A DNA stretch of 64,000 nt from JACKBK01 sp963707275 (GCA_963707275.1 CAVPPH010000015.1:186001-250000); one strand, 5' to 3'. Positions 45,590-55,260 are shown, counted from the stretch's first letter. The notes: a model not told the origin generated them from the letters alone. Translations and numbers: made by a program.

Positions 45590-46363
45590 ATGAGCGAAAC
45601 CACCACCTCCCAACAGCTCAGTGGCAAGATTGCCGTCGTCACCGGCAGCACCAGCGGCATCGGGCGCGCGCTGGCGCTGGCGTTTGCGCGCGCCGGCGCG
45701 GATGTAGTGGTGCATGGCCGGCGCGCCGAGGCCGCTGAGCAGATCGCCGCGCAGATACGGGAGCTGGGCCGCCGGGCCGCGGTGGTGCTGGCGGACGTCG
45801 CTCGGCCCGCTGAGGTCGAGCGGCTGGTGAACGAGGCGTGGCAGGCGTTTGGGCGAGTCGATGTATGGGTGAACAACGCCGGCGCAGACATCCTGACCGG
45901 CGGCGCGTTGCAGCAGCCCTTTGCGGCGCGCTTGCAGGTGCTGTTGGACGTGGACGTGCGCGGCGCGCTGCTCTGTTCGCACCTGGCTGGCGAACGCATG
46001 AAGGCGCAGGGCAGCGGGCAGATCATCAACGTCGGCTGGGATCAGGCGCTGACCGGCGGCGTCAGCACCGAAAGCGGCCAGCTCTTCGCCGCCAGCAAGG
46101 CTGCGGTCATCGGCTTCAGCAAGGCACTGGCGCGCGGTCTCGCCCCCGAAGTGCGCGTCAACGTGGTTTCGCCCGGCTGGATCGAGACCGAATGGGGCGA
46201 GACGGTGAACCGGGAGCTGTATGAGCGCGTTCGCCGCCAAACCCCGCTGGCGCGCTGGGGGACGCCAGACGATGTGGCGGCCGCGGCTGTTTTCCTGGCC
46301 TCGGACGCGGCCGCCTTTTTGACCGGCCAGGTGATCAATGTCAACGGTGGGGTGGTGATGTGA
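45590..46363 (+). CDS. SDR-family protein lacking the catalytic Tyr
   Basis: A 257-residue classical SDR. The cofactor loop VTGSTSGIGR (18-26) and NNAG (95-98) are intact. The catalytic Tyr of YxxxK is Phe 166 (FAASK, Lys 170 kept), and the catalytic Ser region reads INVGWDQ in place of the usual INxSS. It may be a non-catalytic NAD(P)-binding protein or use a different mechanism. The position after folP suggests a link with pterin metabolism, where SDR-type pteridine reductases act, but those keep the Tyr. It overlaps the next gene by four bases. Confidence 0.8.
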   Translation: MSETTTSQQLSGKIAVVTGSTSGIGRALALAFARAGADVVVHGRRAEAAEQIAAQIRELGRRAAVVLADVARPAEVERLVNEAWQAFGRVDVWVNNAGADILTGGALQQPFAARLQVLLDVDVRGALLCSHLAGERMKAQGSGQIINVGWDQALTGGVSTESGQLFAASKAAVIGFSKALARGLAPEVRVNVVSPGWIETEWGETVNRELYERVRRQTPLARWGTPDDVAAAAVFLASDAAAFLTGQVINVNGGVVM

Positions 46364-46644
46364 TAACGACGGCCAGTGAATTCCTTCCACCTTCGTTGAT
46401 CCTGTCCACCGTGCTGGCAGTGCTGCTGGCGACGCTCTGGTACGCCTGGCGCGGCGGCGGGCTGCGCGCCTGGGTGGTCGACGTGCTGGCTGCGCTGCTG
46501 GGCTTCGGCGCGGGCCAGTTGGTCGGCTGGTGGCTGAGTTTGCCGCTGCCGTCGATCGGGCAGGTGCGTGTGATCGAAGGCGCGTTGTTTGCGCTGCTGG
46601 CCCTCTGGCTTGTGTCGCGCTCGACCATCGAGGCGAAGACGTAA
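46360..46644 (+). CDS. Small three-helix membrane protein
   Basis: 94 residues starting at GTG 46360 in a GTGA overlap with the SDR stop. Three hydrophobic helices (about 10-30, 36-58 and 68-86) with a Gly-rich middle helix are visible. It resembles the small GlsB/YeaQ-like or colicin-V-like membrane proteins in size only. Translational coupling to the SDR suggests a shared role. Function unknown. Confidence 0.65.
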   Translation: MITTASEFLPPSLILSTVLAVLLATLWYAWRGGGLRAWVVDVLAALLGFGAGQLVGWWLSLPLPSIGQVRVIEGALFALLALWLVSRSTIEAKT

Positions 46645-46766
46645 TCCGGTTCCTCGTGTACCCTCCTCGGCTTACTGATCTATCTGTTCAGCCCTGGTGT
46701 ACGGCGCTCGTTCGGAAGGTGATCGACAGGCGGGCATCAACTGTACACCTCCTCAAGAGTCGTTGC

Positions 46767-49700
46767 TCACCAGCCCGGCAGCCAGCCGGGCGAGTAGTCG
46801 AAGTTGACCTCGTTGTTGGTTAGCAGCGCCAGCCCGCTGCCGTCTGCTTCGATGCGCATGATCTCGCTGTAACCGCTGTCGGGTCGATAGCCGCTGAAGA
46901 CGACCGTGTCGCCGACGAAGCCCCAGGCCGGCGCGTTGGGACGCAGCGACTGCGGCGCCAATAGCTGCACGTCGCTGCCGTCGCTGTGTACGGTGTAGAG
47001 CGCCTGGCCGGCCGGGCGCGTGCCGAAGAATGCCAGCCGGTTGGCCAGCGGTGACCAGCTCGGCTCGCTATCGCCGTTGACGTTGCTGGTCAACTGCTGC
47101 ACGTCGCTGCCATCGGCAGCTATTGTGAATAACTCTCCGTTGGCTGCGTAGCGGGTGGAGACAAACGCGATACGTCCGTTGATCTTCGACCAGTCAGGCA
47201 GGTAATCATTCCAGGTGTTGTCGGTCAGACGTGTCACTGCGCGGGTGGCGAGGTCAAGAACATAGATCTCCCAGTCGCCGTCGCGGCTGGAGGCGAAGGC
47301 CAGCTTGCTGCTGTCGGCCGACCAGGTCGGTTGCACGTTGTCGCTGAGCCCGTCGGTTAACATGTGCGCGTTGCGGCCATCGCGGCTCATCAGCCAGAGT
47401 TGATTTGGGCCGAGGGTTTCATGGCGCTCGTAGGCGATCCAGCGGCCGTCCGGCGAACCGACGGCTCTGGTTTCCCAAACGTCTGCGGTGAACGTGAGGC
47501 GTTGGACGTTGCGGCCGTCGGGCAGCATGCGGTAGATCTCACCGTTGCCGTCGCGGTCGCTGGAGAAAAGGACGCGCGCCGGCCCCTGATCCTGGATCAC
47601 CGTCAGGGCGTCGCTGTCGGCGCTGGTCACGAAAACCTTGCTCAGCAGTGGCTCGAAGGCGATGCCCTCGGTCGCGCCGGGCGGCACGGGGATGCTGGTC
47701 ACCGGTGACCAGTCGTAAGTGTCGTAGACCTTCACCTCGTCGCCGCAGGCCACGAACAGATGTCCGCTTTCCGGGTTGACCAGCAGCACGTATGGTTCCT
47801 TGCCGATGGGGATGGTTCCCACCACCGCGTCGAGGGCGACGTCGATCACCGTCACCGTGTGTGCCGGGCCGCGGTTGGCAACATAGAGCCGCCGGCTGGC
47901 AGCGTCGTATGTGATGCCGTAGGGCGCGGCGATGCCGTCCCAGTGGCCGAGCACGCTGGTGCCGCGCAGATGAAACACCTGGTTGGATCCGTGGGCGGCC
48001 AGAAAAACCTCATTGCTGCCGGGCTCGCCTGCTGCCAGCAGCGAAGGCTCGTCGCCGACGCCGGTCAGTGTGGTCACGACTGCCAATGACGCCGTGTCAA
48101 AGACCGTCACGCTGTCACCGTCGAAGTTGGCGATGTAGCCGAAGCCGTCCTGAACGACCACTCCGTCAGGCATCGAACCGGCGGGGATGGACGCCACGAC
48201 GACCCCGGCCAGTGGATCGATGACGCTGGCGTTGTTGGTCTGGCGGTTGGCGACCACAACACGACCGCTGGAAGGAATCACCGCTACACCGTTGGGGCCG
48301 CTTGCACCTGGTCCGAGGTCGATCTGCGCCTGCAGGCTGAGATATTCGTTGACCACGCCCAGGGTGTGGCCGCTGTGGTCGACGCCGTGGAAGGCGATGT
48401 AGGCGCGGTTGCCGGTGGCGTTCACTGCAACTCCGTGCGGGCGGCTGCCGGCCGGCAGGTTGAGTTGACCCGCCCAGTAGGGCGTCGGCACGAAGCCGGG
48501 GCTCGCGGTCGGAATTGCGGAGGGCATGGCTGTTGGTGTCGGCGTGGCAGTTGGCGTGCCGGTGCTGGTCGGTGAGGGGGTGGGCGTCGCGGTCGGCGGC
48601 GAGCTGCGATGCACGATCATCGGCAGGTACAGCCGCGTCGCGCTTTGTTCAGCTTGCAGACAAACCTGGAGAGACGCTTGGTCAATGAACATCCCGCTGC
48701 GTCCACCGATGCCGTTGTTGAAGGTTCCAAAGTGCAGCCGGATGCTGCGTCCGGCGTAGGCGCTGAGATCTATGGTTGTTTCAGTCCACGACTGGCTGTT
48801 GTCGCGCCAGGTCTGCAGGACGTCGTAGCTTCCGTTGTCGTTCAGCGCCAGCAGGTACTGGTAGTCGGCAACCTCAGGAGCGGCATTCATCAGGTCGGCT
48901 GCTTCGACCCGATCCTTGCCGACCGCTGCTGCATCGCCCAGGATCGGATAACGCCAGAAGGTCAGCACGGCCGAGCCGGCATCGATCGGGATCGTGACGC
49001 GCTGGCGGACGCTGGAGTAGCTGTAAACGTTGGGACCGTCGCCGTCGGTACCGGTGCGCATGGAAACCATGCCGTCGTGGTGGTAGTCGTCCGCGTAGCC
49101 TGCAGTCAGCATCGTCTCAGGGATGTCCCACGCCAGCGCGACATCCTGGTAACCAGACTTGGATGGATCGGTCTCGATGCTGCCGTCGGCCAGCAGCTCG
49201 TAGCATGAGCCGGAATAGCTGTAGGCAACTCCATCGCCGAGGGCCAGCAGGGTCGGCCAGGGGCCGGCAACTGTCACCTGCCGCGGCACGGCGTTGCCCG
49301 GCAGCTGCGCCTGCGGCGCCCAGTTGACGCCGCCATCGAACGAAGCATAGACCCGAGGAGGGAATTCCTCGCCGAAGAACGACGGATCGAGCGCGAGAAT
49401 CTGCGCCTCCCCATCCGGCGTCGCTCCCAGCTCGTGGTACGACGTGGCGTAATAGCCGGGCAGGCCTGCGCCGGTGACGTCCCACGTGTTGCCGTCGTCT
49501 GCAGAGCGGGCAACGCCGCTCTCCGGTTCGACGCCCGACGCCTCGATCTCGCGGTAGCTGACCCAGAGGGTGTGATCGGCGGCGAAGTCTGGCGACAGGG
49601 CGATGCCGTAGTTCGGGCCGGGCGCAGGCACGGTGTGCCAGGACGCGCCGCTGTCGGTCGAGCGGTTGAGGGGGCCGAAGCCCGCCGCAAACAGTGTGTG

Positions 49701-50301
49701 GTCGGCAGGGAAGTCCGGCGACAGCGACAGCCGCAGCACGGGCTGCAGGTCAACGGGATCAGGCAGCGGCTGCCAGGTCAACCCTTGGTTGGTTGAACGC
49801 AGAACCTGGCCTGGATATGTACTGACAGCCAGAAACGCTGTGCCATCGGTGGCAAAGCCAGGGGACAACGCCAGGTCAACCGCTTCACCGCCATGCCAAA
49901 CCACGTGCCAGGTGATGCCGCCATCGTTCGTGAGGAACAGCGCGTCCCATGGCTGGGCCGACGAGGGACCCAGTACGAAAAGCGTCAGGATCCGCAGGAT
50001 AACCCGGGGACAGCACGATTTTGTGCGCCCGTCTGATGTCGGTTGAGATTGCTGTCCAGCTGTGGCCGCGGTCGAGACTTCGGTACACGCCGGTATCCGT
50101 GGCTGAAAAGACAGTCTGGTCGGTCGCGAACTGCGGCGACGCGGCCAGCGCGGTAACCTGGGAACCGGGCGGCGGCGTCAGCGGCTGCCACGGATCAATG
50201 GTTGGCGCGGCGGCCGGCAGCGCACCGGCCCACGCGGCCGACGCGAAAAGCGCCGCGGTCAGGAACAGACAGATAACCAGCAGAATTCTTTCGGTTTTCA
50301 T
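46767..50301 (-). CDS. Large secreted multi-propeller protein (frame interrupted)
   Basis: Starts at ATG 50301 with a signal peptide ending near AWAGA. One surplus T near 49991 breaks the frame between GYPADP and TLFVLGPSS; joined, it is about 1177 residues. Domains in order: a BNR/Asp-box propeller (about 40-430), a carbohydrate-binding-like beta-sandwich (about 460-570, ending in RLYLPMIVHRS), a Thr/Pro linker (TPTPSPTSTGTPTATPTP), a YVTN/NHL-type propeller (about 630-860), and a TolB/WD40-like propeller with DRDGNGEIYRM and SSRDGDWEIYVLD repeats to the end. It is probably surface-exposed and binding. It diverges from the photolyase gene. Confidence 0.78.
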
Positions 50302-50531
50302 CGCCCTGAATCTCCTTTGCATCGTTGCAACTGGCTTGGGCGGCCCCAATGCACGCAAAACCTGCGCGCGACACACACTCTGAAGAATCATGACGCTCCG
50401 CGTCGTAAAAGGACGCGCAGCGATGGTCGGCTGCGAACTGCTTGCGCACACTACCGCGTTAGGCGGTTTTGCGGTACAATCGAACGCAAATGTTCCAGCG
50501 AAGTTTGTAACTGTCTCCAGAGGATGATCCA

Positions 50532-51950
50532 TTGCCATCGACCATCTGGTGGATCCGCCGAGATCTACGAATGACCGACAACCAGGCGCTGGCCGCCGCG
50601 CTGGCAGCGAGCGACCGGGTCGTTCCCACATTCGTTATCGACCCGCGATTGCTGGAGTCTCAGGTCGTCGGCGCAAAGCGGCTGGCGTTTCTGTTCGCCG
50701 GACTGCGCAGCCTGGACGCAGACCTGCAGGCGCGCGGCAGCCGGCTGATCGTGCGCCGCGGCGATCCCGTGGAGGAACTGCGCAAACTGGCGGATGAGAG
50801 CGGGGCAACCGGCGTCTTCGCTGAAGAGGATGTCACGCCTTTTGCACGGCAAAGGGACCGGGCCGTGGCAGAGCAGCTACCGCTACACCTGACCGGCGGA
50901 CTGACCGTGCATCCACCCGACGCGGTACTCAAGGACGACGGCTCGCCCTATACGGTGTTTACCCCGTTCAGCAAGCGCTGGCGGGCGTTGCCGCTGCCGC
51001 GCTCCGGAGATATCCTGCCTGCGCCGGACCGTATCGAAACGCCGGCCGATCTGGGCAATCTGCCAATTCCCTCCCAGCCCGCCCTTTCAGTTGAGGTTCC
51101 TTTCGTCGCCGGTGAAGCGGAAGCGCAGCGCCGCCTTTCGGCATTCACGCAGGGCGAGCGGCCGCCCATCGAACGCTACCGCGATGACCGCAACCGGCCC
51201 GATCTGGACGGAACGTCCCAGTTGTCGCCCTACCTGCGCTTCGGGATGATCTCGGCGCGGCAGGCTGTGGTGGCAGGACTGGCAGCCCGTGCTGCGGCCG
51301 GCAGTGCGGACGTCATCGGCGGCGCGGATACCTGGATCAGCGAGCTGATCTGGCGCGAGTTTTACCTGGCGATCTTGCACCACTTCCCGTTCGTGCGCCG
51401 CGGCAGCTTCCAGCGCCAATACGACGCGATCGCCTGGGAGAACGACCAGGCGTCTTTTGCTGCCTGGTGCGAGGGGCGCACCGGCTACCCGGTCGTCGAT
51501 GCCGCGATGCGCCAGTTGCGCGCCAGCGGCTGGATGCACAACCGCAGCCGCATGATCGTGGCGTCCTTCCTGGTCAAGGATCTGCTGATCGACTGGCGCT
51601 GGGGCGAGCGCTGGTTCATGCAGCACCTGGTGGACGGCGACCCGGCGGCCAACAACGGCGGCTGGCAGTGGACCGCCGGCGTCGGCACAGATGCCGCCCC
51701 CTATTTTCGAGTGTTCAATCCGGTGTTACAGGGCAGGAAATTCGATCCGCAGGGCGACTACGTGCGCCGCTGGCTGCCGGAGCTGAAGAACGTGCCCGAC
51801 AAGTTTATCCACGAACCGTGGACCATGTCGCTCAGCCAGCAGCAGCGGGCCGGCTGCATGATCGACAGCGACTACCCGGCCCCGATTGTGGACCACAAAG
51901 CCGCCCGCGAGCGGGTGCTGGCGACATACAGCGCGGCAAAAAAGGAGTAA
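50532..51950 (+). CDS. phrB: Deoxyribodipyrimidine photolyase
   Basis: A 472-residue DNA repair flavoprotein that splits UV-induced cyclobutane pyrimidine dimers using blue light. It begins at TTG 50532 with AGAGG upstream; the conserved WWIRRDLRMTDNQAL starts at residue 6, so a later ATG would truncate the fold. The antenna domain is followed by the FAD domain with GRTGYPVVDAAMRQL, WMHNRSRM, and NNGGWQWTAGVGTDAAPYFR, typical of class I CPD photolyases. The TspO-like gene follows by 4 bp, a common pairing. Confidence 0.93.
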   Translation: MPSTIWWIRRDLRMTDNQALAAALAASDRVVPTFVIDPRLLESQVVGAKRLAFLFAGLRSLDADLQARGSRLIVRRGDPVEELRKLADESGATGVFAEEDVTPFARQRDRAVAEQLPLHLTGGLTVHPPDAVLKDDGSPYTVFTPFSKRWRALPLPRSGDILPAPDRIETPADLGNLPIPSQPALSVEVPFVAGEAEAQRRLSAFTQGERPPIERYRDDRNRPDLDGTSQLSPYLRFGMISARQAVVAGLAARAAAGSADVIGGADTWISELIWREFYLAILHHFPFVRRGSFQRQYDAIAWENDQASFAAWCEGRTGYPVVDAAMRQLRASGWMHNRSRMIVASFLVKDLLIDWRWGERWFMQHLVDGDPAANNGGWQWTAGVGTDAAPYFRVFNPVLQGRKFDPQGDYVRRWLPELKNVPDKFIHEPWTMSLSQQQRAGCMIDSDYPAPIVDHKAARERVLATYSAAKKE

Positions 51951-51954
51951 TACA

Positions 51955-52734
51955 ATGAACAGAGACACCCTTCGTCAAATCGCAGTCATCCTCGCCACTC
52001 TGGTGACGGTGACGATCAACGGGCTGGCCAACGCCTTGCCCATCAACGGGCAGAACACCGGCCAGATCAGCGACCGGTTCGACGTTCTCTTCGTGCCGGC
52101 CGGCTACGTCTTTGCCATCTGGGGACTGATCTATCTCGGCCTGATCGCCTACACGGTTTTTCAGGCGTTGCCGGCGCAGAAGGAAAACCCGCGGCTGCGC
52201 AGCATCGGTTGGATCTACGTGCTCGCGTCGATTGCTAACAGCGTCTGGATCTTCCTGTGGCACTACGAACTGTTGCCCCTGACGTTGATCGCTATGCTGC
52301 TGTTGCTGGCTTGTCTGCTGGTGATCTACCTGCGGCTGGGCATCAACCGGTTGAAGGTCGGCACGGGCGAGCGCTGGGCGGTCCAGGTCCCGTTCAGTAT
52401 CTACCTGGGCTGGATTACCGTAGCGACCATCGCCAACGTCACCGATCTGCTTTGGTCGCTGGGCTGGAACGGATTTGGCCTGAGTGCTGAGGCCTGGTTC
52501 CTGATCATGTTGGGCGCGACCATCATCATCGCCGGGCTGATGGCCTTCACCCGCGGCGACGTGGCCTATTTGCTGGTGCTGGTGTGGGCGCTGGCCGGTA
52601 TCGCCGTCAAGCATAGCGGCCTGCAAACCGTTGCGGTAGCCGCTGCTGTATCGGCGGGGATCGTGGTGGTTTTCATTATTATCGGTATCGTGCGACGCGG
52701 CTCGCGTCCACCAGCGTCTCTAGCGGGCGCCTGA
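51955..52734 (+). CDS. TspO/MBR-related tryptophan-rich membrane protein
   Basis: A 259-residue membrane protein with about seven helices, from ATG 51955 with AAAGGAG upstream. The segment VPAGYVFAIWGLIYLGLIAYTV (Trp in helix 2) and IANSVWIFLWHYELLPL match the longer tryptophan-rich sensory proteins related to TspO/MBR, which bind porphyrins and take part in stress and light responses. It is 100 residues longer than minimal TspO. It follows the photolyase gene by four bases, so both are probably expressed together. Confidence 0.8.
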   Translation: MNRDTLRQIAVILATLVTVTINGLANALPINGQNTGQISDRFDVLFVPAGYVFAIWGLIYLGLIAYTVFQALPAQKENPRLRSIGWIYVLASIANSVWIFLWHYELLPLTLIAMLLLLACLLVIYLRLGINRLKVGTGERWAVQVPFSIYLGWITVATIANVTDLLWSLGWNGFGLSAEAWFLIMLGATIIIAGLMAFTRGDVAYLLVLVWALAGIAVKHSGLQTVAVAAAVSAGIVVVFIIIGIVRRGSRPPASLAGA

Positions 52735-52744
52735 TCTGACGATG

Positions 52745-52778
52745 GTTCGTAGTAGGCGCTCAAGCGCCTACTACGAAC
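52745..52778. repeat. Dispersed palindrome, GTAGTAGGCGC family, copy 3
   Basis: Perfect 16-bp arms, GTTCGTAGTAGGCGCT and its complement, separated by CA, 10 bp after the TspO-like stop. This is the most symmetrical copy. It could fold at the 3' end of the photolyase-TspO transcript. Confidence 0.85.
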
Positions 52779-52930
52779 TGCGAACCCCGCCTGATTTGAC
52801 ACACTCCCTCTCATCGGTTAAACTGTCACGCCGGTGGACCGCACCTCCTTCCTGCCATAATGAATATTTCGTAAAGCAGCCGGGGACAGCCCGGCGTTCC
52901 GTTTGAATCCACAACTTGAGAGGACGATCT

Positions 52931-54805
52931 ATGAAAAAGCGACTTTGGCCAAGCATCGCACTGATATTGGTGTTCGCTGCTCTGGTAGCCATTCCTGTCT
53001 ACTCGGCGCCAGCAACCCTCCCGCAGCCGGCAACCGGCGGCCCCATTACCCCGTTGAATCCGGCCGATCAGTCGCTGACGCCTGAGCAGATGGATGCCCA
53101 GTCGCTGGCCATTGCCAATGCCCGTGTGCAGGCTGAACTGGGAGCTGGCCGCACCGAGGTTTTCGAGGTCTTTCCCCTCTTTGGTCCCTACCCGGTCGAG
53201 TGGAGCGCATGCGCTGATGGCGCGTGTTATCAGGTAGACATTTTTAATTTCGACCGCGGCGCAACGGTGACGGCCATCGTCAACCAGGCGACTGGCCAGG
53301 TGCTGGACGCGTGGCGCATCGACAGCGTCTTCCCACTGATCAACAAGCGGCTGTACAACCGGGCGGTGGAGATCATCCGCGAGTCGCCGGATGTCGAGGC
53401 CGCGCTGGGCTTCGTGCCTGAGCCAGCCCAGATCCGCCTGATGGATCAGAACAACATGGATAGCCAGTGCGAAGGCAGTCGTCTGTGCGCTGGCGCGACC
53501 TTCTATTCGGACAGCGGCGCGCTGTGGGTGCTGGTGGACATGGTGGATGAGAAGATCGAGAAGATCTGGTGGTCCGCCCGCCCGCAGGAGATGTCCAGTG
53601 CATTGTACAATCCCAAGCCGGAGCGCGAGCCGGAAGACTGCAACACAACCATCCACGTCGCCCGCGATGGCTGGAACCTGGACTACCGCACCACGCCGAC
53701 CGATGCCATGGAGATCACCAGCGTGACCTACAACGTCAACGGAGTCGATCGTCCCGTGGCAACCCGCATGAAACTGGTGGAGTGGCACGCCCACTATCCC
53801 AGTGGCTTTGGATACCGCGACTACACGGGTTGCGGCGGCGGCGGCGGCGGTTTCGCAATCTACCCCTATGGCGCCACGCAGGTACTTGACATCAACAGCG
53901 GCGATCAGGTGATCGGCTTCGAAGTCGTCCAGGATTTCCGTATGAGCAACTGGGGCAACTCCTGCAATTATCGCTACGAGCAGCACTTCCAGTTCTTTGA
54001 TGATGGTCGTTTCCGTGTCGTCACTGGTGCCTTTGGCCAGGGCTGCGGCGACAACCAGCTCAACGAGGCCACTTACCGGCCCGTGGTGCGCATCGACATC
54101 GCTGTTAACGGCGATGGCAACGACACCTTCGCCGTCTGGGACGGCGCGGACTGGGCCGATCAGAACACAGAAGCCTGGTGGCTGCAGGGCGCGCCCTACA
54201 CCGCCGAGGGCTACCGCTATCGCGTGACTGACCAGTCAGGCGTTGGTTATTACATCGAGCCGGGCCAGGGCCAGTTCGGCGACCAGGGCACTGGTGACAA
54301 CGCCTACCTGTATCTGACCCAGCACAAGGCGGTTGAGGGCGATGCCGACATGGCGTTATTGCCCGGCACCGACTGCTGCCAGAATAACTACATGCAAGGG
54401 CCGCACAGCTACATCAACGGCGAGGCGACCAATGATCAGAACATCGTCCTCTGGTACGTGCCGCAAAGCGCGACCATCACCACCTGGGCGGTACAGAACG
54501 GCCACGGCGCTGCGCAGTACTGCTGGACCGACAATACATCCAACACCTGGCCGTGCTTCTCGGGTCCGATGTTCGTGCCGATCCCGGAAACCGCCTGTTC
54601 GATGTACGATGTCAACTGTGACAACACCATCGATGCTAATGACATTGCAGCGGTGGCCGCCGCCTGGCCATGCTCGATCTTGAACCTTGGCTGTTACAAT
54701 TCTGCCTACGACTTCGATCAGAACAACGTCATCGACATCGTCGATACCCTGGCCGTCGCCAGTCGCTGGGGCTGCGCTCAGGGCGATGCCTGTTACGCCA
54801 ACTAG
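52931..54805 (+). CDS. Secreted copper-amine-oxidase-like protein with dockerin-like C-terminus
   Basis: A 624-residue protein from ATG 52931. A signal peptide (1-25) is followed by a region with VDIFNFDRGATVTAIVNQAT that recalls N-terminal copper amine oxidase domains. A catalytic-domain-like stretch has EWHAHYP, a Gly6 run, and CNYRYEQHFQFFDDG. The last resembles the topaquinone segment NY(D/E), but with Arg after the Tyr. The last 60 residues carry two Ca-binding dockerin-like repeats (DVNCDNTIDANDIAAVAAAW and DFDQNNVIDIVDTLAVASRW). Numerous Cys suggest disulfides. Activity is uncertain because the Cu ligands were not confirmed. A strong intrinsic terminator follows. Confidence 0.5.
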   Translation: MKKRLWPSIALILVFAALVAIPVYSAPATLPQPATGGPITPLNPADQSLTPEQMDAQSLAIANARVQAELGAGRTEVFEVFPLFGPYPVEWSACADGACYQVDIFNFDRGATVTAIVNQATGQVLDAWRIDSVFPLINKRLYNRAVEIIRESPDVEAALGFVPEPAQIRLMDQNNMDSQCEGSRLCAGATFYSDSGALWVLVDMVDEKIEKIWWSARPQEMSSALYNPKPEREPEDCNTTIHVARDGWNLDYRTTPTDAMEITSVTYNVNGVDRPVATRMKLVEWHAHYPSGFGYRDYTGCGGGGGGFAIYPYGATQVLDINSGDQVIGFEVVQDFRMSNWGNSCNYRYEQHFQFFDDGRFRVVTGAFGQGCGDNQLNEATYRPVVRIDIAVNGDGNDTFAVWDGADWADQNTEAWWLQGAPYTAEGYRYRVTDQSGVGYYIEPGQGQFGDQGTGDNAYLYLTQHKAVEGDADMALLPGTDCCQNNYMQGPHSYINGEATNDQNIVLWYVPQSATITTWAVQNGHGAAQYCWTDNTSNTWPCFSGPMFVPIPETACSMYDVNCDNTIDANDIAAVAAAWPCSILNLGCYNSAYDFDQNNVIDIVDTLAVASRWGCAQGDACYAN

Positions 54806-54837
54806 CTAACCCGACGTCGGGACAACGAAACAACAAG

Positions 54838-54870
54838 AAGAGCAGCGGGCCAGCCCGCTGCTCTTTTCTT
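54838..54870 (+). terminator. Intrinsic terminator after the amine-oxidase-like gene
   Basis: A perfect 13-bp stem, AAGAGCAGCGGGC and its complement with a CA loop, is followed by TTCTT. It stands 33 bp after the stop at 54805. Confidence 0.85.
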
Positions 54871-54960
54871 GCGTTCAGAACTGGTGGTCGGCGCCGTTCG
54901 TGACACTGCTTCGAAAATAGCGTCTCGCTCGGACCGGTCTCCGACCGAGTTCCGCTCATT

Positions 54961-55196
54961 TTCATCGATCGGAGTGCCGGCAGGCCGGCCCGGCGGCTGT
55001 CTGAAAATAGCGCCTCACTGTCATTGCGAGCCGTGCTGCGGCGAAGCAACACCTGCAGTGCGTGCGGCGCAAGTCTCTCGGCCTTACCAGAGAGACTGCT
55101 TCGGCGGCCGCCGCCTCGCAGTGACACCATGGCAGGTGAGCCATCAGTGCTCCGCTCTTTCATCTATCGGAGTGCCGGCAGGCCGGCCCGGCGGCT
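54961..55196. repeat. Direct repeat of about 35 bp flanking an inverted repeat
   Basis: The segment TCGGAGTGCCGGCAGGCC continuing GGCCCGGCGGCT occurs at about 54969-54998 and 55167-55196, a 198-bp offset. Inside lies the palindromic TCATTGCGA-type element. Confidence 0.75.
55019..55126. repeat. TCATTGCGA-type intergenic inverted repeat, copy 2
   Basis: The ends TGTCATTGCGAG and CTCGCAGTGACA are inverted; inner arms include GGCGAAGCA and TGCTTCGGC. It has the same type as 15115-15192, but a longer core. Confidence 0.75.
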
Positions 55197-55224
55197 ACTT
55201 TCCAAATCGTGCGGATCGCAACGA

Positions 55225-55255
55225 CCGAGCCACGATTTTCTAAATCGTGGCTCGG
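55225..55255 (-). terminator. Hairpin downstream of the peroxidase gene
   Basis: 14-bp arms CCGAGCCACGATTT and AAATCGTGGCTCGG enclose TCT. It stands immediately after the peroxidase stop on the minus strand. The core ACGATTT-N3-AAATCGT is shared with the hairpin at 61974-61994. Confidence 0.6.
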
Positions 55256-55260
55256 CAGAA

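Larger units (their letters stand above)
54806..55260. other. Repeat-rich intergenic region between convergent genes
   Basis: 455 bp without a credible gene. It contains the terminator at 54838-54870, a duplicated segment GGAGTGCCGGCAGGCCGGCC (54970-54989 and 55169-55188), two GAAAATAGCG copies (about 54914 and 55003), a TCATTGCGA-type inverted repeat (55019-55126) lying between the duplicated segments, and the hairpin at 55225-55255. Confidence 0.75.
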
